From contig JAFVYX010000126.1 of NCBI GenBank assembly GCA_017500625.1, positions 1 through 12,858 of the forward strand: a DNA stretch of 12,858 bases. The letters are read 5' to 3'. The notes beneath the pieces are model-generated. The model had not been told where the DNA came from, made no database searches, and saw only the letters and a program-made list of their open reading frames with translations. The stretch is from Clostridia bacterium (GTDB lineage: Bacteria > Bacillota_A > Clostridia > Oscillospirales > CAG-272). Positions 1-5,155 of this stretch are shown here, one piece after another; position 1 is the first letter of the stretch; the number at the start of each line of letters is the position of its first letter. The translations under genes and the position numbers were made by a program.

Positions 1-105
1 CATCAGCGTATCCAGCAAGTCCTGTGCGACCTGCAGATCCTCTTTCGTAGCCACTTCCGACTTCCCTGCGAGGAATATCGGATCGTGCATCAGTTCTTTA
101 ATCAT
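1..105 (-). CDS. def: Peptide deformylase, N-terminal fragment (cut by window edge)
   Basis: Peptide deformylase is a metal-dependent cytoplasmic enzyme that removes the N-terminal formyl group from nascent proteins. Only the first 35 codons are present; the gene runs leftward off the window. The visible start, MIKELMHDPIFLAGKSEVAT, followed by a helix ending VAQDLLDTLM, matches the N-terminal helical region of the short, divergent deformylases common in Clostridia. The catalytic motifs (GxGLAAxQ-type loop, EGCLS-type, HExxH) lie outside the window and cannot be checked. The ATG overlaps the end of the upstream gene by 8 nt (ATGATTAA), which suggests translational coupling. It sits in an AT-rich block with small unknown genes, so it may be an accessory copy and not the housekeeping enzyme. 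Confidence 0.8.
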   Translation of the reverse strand, partial: MIKELMHDPIFLAGKSEVATKEDLQVAQDLLDTLM

Positions 106-724
106 CCGTTTCCTCGTCATTCATACCCCATGGATATGATGTTTTACCTTTTTTAACTTCTGTTGCTATTACGGCATCGATATTATCAATAATAAATCTT
201 TGAGCTTCTTCGGTATAGTATATCACAGGAGTTCGTCTGCCATAGTTATCCCAATCAGCTAAAACAAGACCAATTGCCTCGCCCTCAGCAGTAGGAAAAC
301 GCTTGAATTTACCGTCTTCCCATTCTCTATACTCTATCATTCCGATGTTTAACAACCACTGTGTTATTTTTCGATACGATAATTTTTCGATTTTCTTTTG
401 CTCAATATCTTCTCGCACCAACCAATTTATTTTTCTTGCTACTGCCGTTGCGGAAAGCGGATTGGGAGAATATCCAAAATCTTTAAGTTGCTCTTGAGTA
501 ATCGAGAACGGGAGACGTTCCGGTTTGTTTTCTTTTGGCTGTTTTCTCCGTTCTCTGTCGATCTCTTTTTGAAGGATTCCTGAAACATAGAAAAAGCATC
601 TTGAAAGACGAACATTGTTTGCGATATCATCCTCGGGGATCGGCGTATCATCCAAAGGATTGATACCGTTTGCCAATTTATCTATAAAAGATTTGGCGTA
701 TGCGATTTTTTCAAGTTCTGTCAT
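98..724 (-). CDS. Hypothetical protein, 208 aa, with winged-helix-like C-terminal part
   Basis: I recognise this only as a type of conserved Clostridia protein without an assigned function. The start is well supported by AAGGAGAC placed 6 nt before the ATG. Residues 1-60 are predicted helical and contain a conserved-looking stretch, NNVRLSRCFFYVSGIL. A charged linker (about 57-70) leads to a C-terminal half in which a helix pair (YRKITQWLLNIGMIEY) is followed by a strand-turn-strand and then PTAEGEAIGL. That order resembles the winged-helix region at the end of some phage antirepressor-type proteins, so DNA or RNA binding is possible, but this is inference. No signal peptide or membrane segment is seen. 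It ends inside the deformylase start codon and lies 68 nt downstream of the DUF7662-like gene. Codon use is AT-rich, unlike genes right of 1600. Confidence 0.75.
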   Translation of the reverse strand: MTELEKIAYAKSFIDKLANGINPLDDTPIPEDDIANNVRLSRCFFYVSGILQKEIDRERRKQPKENKPERLPFSITQEQLKDFGYSPNPLSATAVARKINWLVREDIEQKKIEKLSYRKITQWLLNIGMIEYREWEDGKFKRFPTAEGEAIGLVLADWDNYGRRTPVIYYTEEAQRFIIDNIDAVIATEVKKGKTSYPWGMNDEETDD

Positions 725-750
725 TTTCTTGTCTCCTTAAAATCAAAATT

Positions 751-762
751 CCATTACAATGG
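751..762. repeat. Short inverted repeat in the intergenic gap
   Basis: CCATT-AC-AATGG is an inverted repeat with 5-bp arms in the 68-nt gap between the DUF7662-like gene and the 208-aa gene. It could be a small operator, an RNA hairpin, or chance. No good promoter was found next to it. Confidence 0.25.
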
Positions 763-792
763 TCGATTTCATGTTGTTGATATTATTTTATT

Positions 793-990
793 CTACGGTT
801 GCGATACCTTATATCCAGCAAATAGAATGCTTTTACCTAAACCTTGCGTTCTGTCATTCATCCACGGGTATTTACGGCATGATGCAGGAAAAGCAAAGCC
901 TATAACCTCTTCAAGAGCATCAATCGTTACCTCAACCGTCTCCGGGATATGTGCGCTCAACCAATGTGTAATACAATCATACTTCGACAT
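793..990 (-). CDS. DUF7662-like small protein, 65 aa
   Basis: This small soluble protein resembles the DUF7662 family, whose function is unknown. Supporting features are the start MSKYDCITHWL, the central pattern VEVTIDALEEVIGFAFPAS-CRKY, and the ending MNDRT...GYKV; family members typically carry LP(P/A)SARKY, a W..N segment and AGW(K/R)V near the end. An AGGTGGG ribosome binding site lies about 6-9 nt before the ATG. The gene starts 30 nt after the end of the upstream 126-aa gene and is probably cotranscribed with it. Family assignment is from memory of the consensus and is moderate. Confidence 0.65.
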   Translation of the reverse strand: MSKYDCITHWLSAHIPETVEVTIDALEEVIGFAFPASCRKYPWMNDRTQGLGKSILFAGYKVSQP

Positions 991-1020
991 TTATATCCCA
1001 CCTTTTATATGTCGTTCAAT

Positions 1021-1401
1021 TCAATCACACTTAGATAAGAATTCTTGAATGCGTGAGTAATACTGCTCCATTTCGCCATAGATATCTACCGGGATTTCCA
1101 AAAAAGAAAGCGTTCCAAACATAGAATCCACTCGAAACAATTTCTTTATTTGGTCCAGTTCATAATTCGGATTCTGCTTTTCAAAAAAGGACAAAATATT
1201 ATCCTTCCATTGGAGATACGCCGTGCGGATATTCATAATTTCTTCGTCTGTTGTGGATTCATTGATCCTTTGGTTGTAGAGCTGTATCATCCCGTAATGG
1301 TTTGAGATTGCCGGATTAAAACCAAAAAGCTTTACCAGCCGCTTCTCCATTTCATCCCAACGCTTAGATGCCGCCATAAATTGCTCAAAAGTTAAGCTCA
1401 T
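1021..1401 (-). CDS. Hypothetical protein, 126 aa, mostly helical
   Basis: I do not recognise this protein. The reading frame is open further upstream, but I chose the ATG at 1401 because GGAGG lies 5-6 nt before it and because the upstream extension would run across the promoter at 1451-1456. The product (start MSLTFEQFMAASKRWDEMEK) is predicted to be largely alpha-helical and soluble, with no signal peptide or membrane segment. It is the first gene of the leftward set, 30 nt before the DUF7662-like gene. Codon use is AT-rich. The product could be an accessory partner of the neighbouring small protein, but nothing in the sequence shows this. Confidence 0.7.
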   Translation of the reverse strand: MSLTFEQFMAASKRWDEMEKRLVKLFGFNPAISNHYGMIQLYNQRINESTTDEEIMNIRTAYLQWKDNILSFFEKQNPNYELDQIKKLFRVDSMFGTLSFLEIPVDIYGEMEQYYSRIQEFLSKCD

Positions 1402-1450
1402 ATGTGCCTCCAGTAATTTAGATTGGGTATAACACCTGCTTTCTATTTCT

Positions 1451-1459
1451 ATTATACCA
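1451..1459 (-). promoter_or_regulatory. Extended -10 promoter for the leftward gene set
   Basis: On the minus strand the sequence reads TGGTATAAT, a perfect -10 hexamer with the TGn extension. The -35 region 17 nt upstream is only T-rich and does not match TTGACA. The distance to the ATG at 1401 is about 50 nt. It is the only convincing promoter seen for the four leftward genes. Confidence 0.6.
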
Positions 1460-1522
1460 TAAGCAATGTACCAAAAAAAGCCCCGCATCGTCAATATCAA
1501 AAGGAAATGAGAAAAATACATA

Positions 1523-1554
1523 AAAAGACCAGGTGACTTTGCACTCGGTCTTTT
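1523..1554. terminator. Terminator-like hairpin between divergent genes
   Basis: AAAAGACC (1523-1530) pairs with GGTCTTTT (1547-1554). The inner GTG (1533-1535) and CAC (1542-1544) extend the stem with one mismatch and one G-T pair. The A-run on one side and T-run on the other would allow termination in either direction. No gene in the window ends at it, since the flanking genes point away from each other. Confidence 0.55.
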
Positions 1555-1597
1555 ATAATATTCACATTTTTATGCCCCCGATAGAGCGTGGCGGAGG

Positions 1598-1634
1598 GCC
1601 GAGTGGCCGCGCGCCCCAAAAGGCCACTCACGGC
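1598..1634. repeat. GC-rich inverted repeat upstream of the palindrome
   Basis: GAGTGGCC (1601-1608) is repeated inverted as GGCCACTC (1622-1629), and GCC (1598-1600) can pair with GGC (1632-1634) across a 2-nt bulge. The loop is about 13 nt. It lies upstream of the promoter at 1671-1699, so it is not part of that transcript's leader. It could be an extended regulatory site or the remnant of a terminator without its T-run. Confidence 0.5.
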
Positions 1635-1641
1635 TTGGGAA

Positions 1642-1657
1642 TCGGACGATCGTCCGA
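1642..1657. promoter_or_regulatory. 16-bp perfect palindrome, candidate operator
   Basis: TCGGACGATCGTCCGA is a perfect palindrome ending 13 nt before the -35 box at 1671. Its position and symmetry fit a binding site for a dimeric activator, or for a repressor acting from upstream. No regulator gene is present in the window to pair with it. Confidence 0.5.
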
Positions 1658-1670
1658 AGGATCGACGTCA

Positions 1671-1699
1671 TTGACATTGACACAAGAGCGTGCTATAAT
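1671..1699 (+). promoter_or_regulatory. Consensus sigma-A promoter for the 587-aa gene
   Basis: TTGACA at 1671-1676, a 17-nt spacer and TATAAT at 1694-1699 give a perfect consensus promoter, with a TG extension at 1691-1692. A second TTGACA copy (1677-1682) is tandem to the first but would leave only 11 nt, so the first copy is the likely -35. Predicted transcription start is about 1706, giving a leader of roughly 140 nt. Confidence 0.8.
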
Positions 1700-1756
1700 G
1701 TGGTAACTTGCATTTTCGAACGCCGCATAAAAACGAAGCTTTTCCTTCTACGGGTC

Positions 1757-1849
1757 ATGGTCATAGCGCATCTTGTGCTTTCGACCTGCGCCGCCCATCG
1801 TTTTTTCTTGAATGGCTCGGGACACTATGTTACGGGAGGCATACTATGA
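1757..1849 (+). CDS. Possible 30-codon leader ORF overlapping the next start
   Basis: A short ORF begins with ATG at 1757 (MVIAHLVLSTCAAHRFFLNG...) and ends with TGA at 1847-1849, overlapping the ATG of the 587-aa gene as ATGA. Such overlaps are typical of translational coupling. Against it, there is no clear ribosome binding site before 1757, the GGGAGG before 1846 already explains main-gene translation, and a 30-codon ORF can arise by chance. The tandem GGTCAT repeat (1753-1764) spans its start codon. Confidence 0.25.
   Translation: MVIAHLVLSTCAAHRFFLNGSGHYVTGGIL
1834..1839 (+). promoter_or_regulatory. Ribosome binding site that fixes the start at 1846
   Basis: GGGAGG lies 6 nt before the ATG at 1846. 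The frame is open back to 1708, but upstream codons show no ribosome binding site and sit in the leader just after the predicted transcription start, so 1846 is preferred. Confidence 0.8.
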
Positions 1850-3609
1850 TAACGCTCGGTAAGATCACGCCGCATCGCGGTCAGAATTCGGTCATCGTTA
1901 AGGAGCGGCGAGAGGAGGACGGCGTCCTTTCTCTCCTTTTGGCCGACAGCGCCGACGAGAGTCTTCCCCGCCGTATGCTTGGCACGGCGAAGCCGCCACG
2001 CCGCGTTTATCTGCGGAAGGAGGGGGACGTCCTTTCGTGGTGTGACGAGAAAGGTGGCGTCTTTCTCCCCTTGTGCGCGGTCGACAGCCGTGACATCCTT
2101 TTGCGTCTGGCCGAGGCGACCGGCATTGGCAGATCGAGAGACGTCTGCGGGCGCGGCGTCATTCTCACGGTCAAGGGGAACGAGCTCCGCTTCCGCGCGA
2201 CCGATTGGCGCGAGGGCAAGCATATCTGCCACGATGCCATGTACTCCGCTCCGCTTGGCAACCGTCACTTCGATTTCCATTCGATCCGCGAGGTGGACGC
2301 CGATATGCCTGTATCCGAGGTGGTGACGGGCGTCTCCTTCAAGGGCATGATCGACGACATTGCCCCCCTGCATCTCAACGGCGGCTACATTGCCGGTAAC
2401 CACGGCTTCTCGGTCATTGCCGCCCTTCCGAATACGGCAAAAAAGACCGAGCGCGACGTTGGCTCGGTCTGGAAAAACGCCGACGGAGTTACCTTTGTTT
2501 TGGTGCGTGCCACCGACGAGGCGGTGTGGCTCTGTCCCTTTTCCGAGACATCGATGCAAAGCGGCCGCTTCTCCTACGTGGCGATCAAGGAGGGTGAGGT
2601 GCTCACCGCCGTGCGCGGTGCCGCCGATCCCACCCCCATTACGGCGACCGCCGACAGCAAGCGCACCCAGCTTCACCCGAGCGTGAACCACGTCACCCGC
2701 GCCGCCTTCCTTGAGGGGGAGACCGAGGTCGACCTTGGCCGCGATGGCATCTATACCGCCGAGTTCATCGACCTTTACGAGCGCTACGACGTCATCTACC
2801 TGCCCCCGATGCTCGCCTACCTGATGGAAAATGCGGGCGCCTGCACCAACGAGAGCTATTGGCTGGATCGCCACGAGCGCGCCCTTTTCACGGTGGAATA
2901 CGCCTACCGCATTGAGAAAAACGGCGCTTGCGTGGTGTTCTGCCGCTACGAGTTTCACAAGGACGTGGACGCCGCCATTGTGGCGGGCGTGCAATCGATC
3001 CCCATGGGCGGCGACCATTACGTTTACGTACCGGGCACCAAGCACTGCGCGACGCCCCGTCTCCAACATGCGGGAGAGGAGATCGACATCTCGGCCGAGA
3101 CCGACCTCGTTGACCCTGAGCGCCTGCCGACCTCCTATTTCCAGTTCACCGATCCTGCGGGCTCGCGCTCGATGAACCTCGGCTACGTTCCCGGTTACGG
3201 CTACGCCGATCCCTCCCTCCGCCGCCGCTACCTCGGCGAGGGGGTCTCCAACCTCGGCTTTTATGCCACCACCTACAAAATGTACCCGAAGCTGCTTGCC
3301 AACACGAAACTGCCGGCGGGCGAGGTCATCGATTTCATTGCCTACCGCATTCCCGGCTTCTCCACCGACCCCGACTTTACGGCGATCAACCACTACACGC
3401 TGGGAGATGACATCTATCTCCAGCTCCACACCGCCGGGGGCTTCGCACACCGCACCGTGGCGCTCCCCGCTGAGATGAACGGCCGCCGCCTCCTGCCTCT
3501 GGACGTTTCCTCCACCCTTCATCTCACAAGCGAGACGGTCGAAAAGGGGCGCATTGCTCTCTCCGCCGACGGCCCCGCGTACGGCATTTACCTCCTAAGA
3601 AAGGCATAA
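1846..3609 (+). CDS. Protein of unknown function, 587 aa
   Basis: I do not recognise this family. The start is set by GGGAGG and the product is MITLGKITPHRGQNSV..., 587 residues, soluble, with no signal peptide or membrane segment. It appears rich in beta-strands, with many aromatic, His and Asp residues. A glycine/histidine segment HLNGGYIAGNHGFS lies at residues 176-189 and a second, PMGGDHYVYVPGTKH, at about 386-400; such clusters could form a metal or sugar site. The C-terminal 80 residues read as a beta-sandwich-like tail (LPAEMNGRRLLPLDVS...). Gene neighbours act on hexitol and ketose phosphates, so a cytoplasmic carbohydrate-related role is possible, but that is inference from context. 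It is monocistronic, with its own consensus promoter, an upstream palindrome and a terminator. GC-rich codon use matches the host backbone. Confidence 0.8.
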   Translation: MITLGKITPHRGQNSVIVKERREEDGVLSLLLADSADESLPRRMLGTAKPPRRVYLRKEGDVLSWCDEKGGVFLPLCAVDSRDILLRLAEATGIGRSRDVCGRGVILTVKGNELRFRATDWREGKHICHDAMYSAPLGNRHFDFHSIREVDADMPVSEVVTGVSFKGMIDDIAPLHLNGGYIAGNHGFSVIAALPNTAKKTERDVGSVWKNADGVTFVLVRATDEAVWLCPFSETSMQSGRFSYVAIKEGEVLTAVRGAADPTPITATADSKRTQLHPSVNHVTRAAFLEGETEVDLGRDGIYTAEFIDLYERYDVIYLPPMLAYLMENAGACTNESYWLDRHERALFTVEYAYRIEKNGACVVFCRYEFHKDVDAAIVAGVQSIPMGGDHYVYVPGTKHCATPRLQHAGEEIDISAETDLVDPERLPTSYFQFTDPAGSRSMNLGYVPGYGYADPSLRRRYLGEGVSNLGFYATTYKMYPKLLANTKLPAGEVIDFIAYRIPGFSTDPDFTAINHYTLGDDIYLQLHTAGGFAHRTVALPAEMNGRRLLPLDVSSTLHLTSETVEKGRIALSADGPAYGIYLLRKA

Positions 3610-3614
3610 ACGTA

Positions 3615-3648
3615 AAAAAAGAGGAAAACGGCCGTTTTCCTCTTTTTT
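3615..3648. terminator. Bidirectional terminator, 34-bp perfect palindrome
   Basis: An A6 run, GAGGAAAACGG and its exact complement followed by T6 form a perfect palindrome with 17-nt arms. It starts 6 nt after the stop of the 587-aa gene and lies 14 nt beyond the end of the convergent sorE-like gene, so it can end both transcripts. Confidence 0.9.
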
Positions 3649-3661
3649 GGTGTTGGGAAGG

Positions 3662-4924
3662 TCAGATGGGAGTGGCGTTTGCCAGGAGATATTTCTCGGC
3701 TTCGGCGCACCACATTCCGTTGTTCTTTTCGACGATCCCGGCAAGCTCTCTGTAGAGCTCGTTGTCCTTACCAAGCTCCGCAAGGTCGGCAAGGGCGACA
3801 AGCGGCATGGAAATGAAGTTGTAGATCAGCTTCTTGCCACCGGGGATCTTATCAAGATTCAGCACCGTGTCCACCACGGCATCGAGGCCACCAACGTGGG
3901 TGATCATGGCGGTGGGATTGAGGCGGCCGTCATTCATCATTTCGATCGCCTCGATCATATCGTCGGTATTGCCGCCCGTGTTGCCGCAAATGTGGGTGAA
4001 GCTGTAATGCACGTGGTAAAAGTTGAACATGGCGGAGAAGTCATGGTTGGTCGGGCCTGCAAAGAAGTTCAGGCACCCGTCAAAGCCCAGCACGCTATCG
4101 GCGAGCTCCACAACGGGCTTTACGGGGGCGTAAACAAACGCATCGTCATACCCCTTGCCGCCCGAAAGCTCCATAAGATGCTCACGGGCATTTCCCACCT
4201 CGTTCGTGTTAACGTAAACGAGTCTCACGCCGTTTTTCGCGGCTTCCTCCACCGTCATGATCGAGGCCGCGCGCGCAAGGCGGGCATTATCGATATCCGT
4301 GACAACGAGCAGGCCCGGCTTCCGATCGCAATGAATGGCGTAATCGATAGCGCCGAGGCCCATGGGGCCTGCTGCCGCCATAAGGATCGCATTTCCGCCC
4401 TCGACGATCCCCATGGTGTGGAGATGCGTTGAATTGTTGGTGTGATAGTTTGTGTGATAGCTGGCGATGACACAAGACACGGGCTCAGCCAAGGAGCCGT
4501 AAAAATACGTGTTGTTATCGTAAGGAAGGAGGCAATTGCACTCCATGACCTCATTGGGGATAATGACGTATTGCGAGTTGCCGCCGATGAAGCGGTAAGA
4601 ATATCCAAGGGCATCCAGCTTGCCCTGCCAGCCGAGAGCGGGCTGAATGGCAAAGCCGTCCCCGGGCTTAAATTTATGGCTCCACTTTTTACCGACGGCA
4701 AGGATCTCACCGCAGAACTCGTGTCCGATGATCGTGGGATGCTCGGCAATATCGTTGGGAATGCGGGCGTGTGCCGCCCCCTGAAGCGCCGCCTTGTGGG
4801 TGGACATACAAACGCTGTCCGAGATCACCTTGGCAAGGATCTCGTCCTCCTTCATTTCGGGAAGCTCAAACTCCTCAAAGCGCAAATCGTTCTGGCCGTA
4901 GATACGGACCGCTTTTGTTTTCAT
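3662..4924 (-). CDS. sorE: L-sorbose-1-phosphate reductase-like zinc dehydrogenase
   Basis: This 420-aa cytoplasmic enzyme belongs to the zinc-dependent medium-chain dehydrogenases and most resembles SorE, which reduces L-sorbose 1-phosphate to D-glucitol 6-phosphate with NAD(P)H. Seen in the sequence: the N-terminal block (LRFEEFELPEMKEDEILAKV), catalytic zinc ligands C39 and the GHE motif at H68-E69, the SorE-like run HEFCGEILAVGKKW, a nucleotide-binding GPMGLGAIDYA, and LNFFAGP / GGNTDDM blocks shared with SorE. The four-cysteine structural zinc loop of classical alcohol dehydrogenases is absent. AGAGGA lies 7 nt before the ATG. It is divergent from mtlD and convergent with the 587-aa gene. 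No PTS genes or sorbitol-6-phosphate dehydrogenase are nearby, so the true substrate could be another ketose phosphate. Confidence 0.8.
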   Translation of the reverse strand: MKTKAVRIYGQNDLRFEEFELPEMKEDEILAKVISDSVCMSTHKAALQGAAHARIPNDIAEHPTIIGHEFCGEILAVGKKWSHKFKPGDGFAIQPALGWQGKLDALGYSYRFIGGNSQYVIIPNEVMECNCLLPYDNNTYFYGSLAEPVSCVIASYHTNYHTNNSTHLHTMGIVEGGNAILMAAAGPMGLGAIDYAIHCDRKPGLLVVTDIDNARLARAASIMTVEEAAKNGVRLVYVNTNEVGNAREHLMELSGGKGYDDAFVYAPVKPVVELADSVLGFDGCLNFFAGPTNHDFSAMFNFYHVHYSFTHICGNTGGNTDDMIEAIEMMNDGRLNPTAMITHVGGLDAVVDTVLNLDKIPGGKKLIYNFISMPLVALADLAELGKDNELYRELAGIVEKNNGMWCAEAEKYLLANATPI

Positions 4925-4959
4925 TCTGTTTTCCTCTGCAACGCATAAAATCGTGAAAC

Positions 4960-4976
4960 GCGGCACCCGGTGCCGC
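4960..4976. promoter_or_regulatory. 17-bp inverted repeat in the sorE leader, candidate operator
   Basis: GCGGCACC-C-GGTGCCGC has perfect 8-bp arms around one central base. It lies roughly 10-25 nt downstream of the predicted sorE transcription start, where a bound repressor would block initiation or elongation. As RNA it would form a hairpin with too small a loop at full pairing, so a DNA site is the more natural reading. Confidence 0.5.
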
Positions 4977-4991
4977 CCTGATAACACACGA

Positions 4992-5020
4992 ATTATACCA
5001 CCGTTTTCAGAAAAAGTCAA
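4992..5020 (-). promoter_or_regulatory. Promoter of the sorE-like gene
   Basis: On the minus strand, TTGACT (complement of 5015-5020), a 17-nt spacer and TATAAT (complement of 4992-4997) form a near-consensus promoter with a TGG extension before the -10. The leader to the ATG at 4924 is about 60 nt. Confidence 0.75.
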
Positions 5021-5083
5021 TCCAAAAAACGCGCACTGTCCTACTTTTTCGCGCGATACGGGCAAAAACGTTGGTCGGGGGTA

Positions 5084-5113
5084 TTGCTTTTTCCCCTTTT
5101 TTTGTGCTATAAT
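5084..5113 (+). promoter_or_regulatory. Promoter of mtlD
   Basis: TATAAT at 5108-5113 is preceded by TGC (extended -10). A weak -35, TTGCTT at 5084-5089, stands 18 nt upstream. It is back to back with the sorE promoter, about 65 nt apart. Confidence 0.65.
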
Positions 5114-5155
5114 ATCGCCGTGTGAAAACTTATCTCCTTGGAGGGTGAAAGTATT

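Larger units (their letters stand above)
1..1560. other. AT-rich block, possible acquired segment
   Basis: By eye, the DNA left of about 1560 is clearly richer in A and T than everything to its right, and its genes favour AAA, ATA, TTT and GAA codons while genes to the right favour C or G at third positions. The change is abrupt, between the hairpin at 1523-1554 and the GC-rich stretch from about 1574. No integrase, tRNA or direct repeat marking an insertion was found, so mobility is inferred from composition only. Confidence 0.45.
1402..1845. other. 444-nt divergent intergenic region
   Basis: This is the longest stretch without a firm gene. From left to right it holds the leftward promoter (1451-1459), an AT-rich spacer, the orphan terminator-like hairpin (1523-1554), the composition switch, the GC-rich inverted repeat (1598-1634), the 16-bp palindrome (1642-1657), the rightward promoter (1671-1699) and a leader of about 140 nt with a possible short ORF. 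No tRNA or recognised riboswitch is visible. Confidence 0.7.

Noticed and set aside
1598..1657. The inverted repeat and palindrome read as a CRISPR or attachment site
   Set aside because: There is no regular repeat-spacer pattern, no direct repeat pair and no integrase or cas gene in the window.
1708..1845. N-terminal extension of the 587-aa protein to an upstream start
   Set aside because: No ribosome binding site is found upstream, the start would lie almost at the predicted transcription start, and GGGAGG is ideally placed for the ATG at 1846.
1825..3522. A 565-codon open frame antisense to the 587-aa gene
   Set aside because: The sense frame has the ribosome binding site, promoter and terminator. 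The antisense product is a low-complexity Ala/Gly/Val/Arg sequence typical of a shadow frame.
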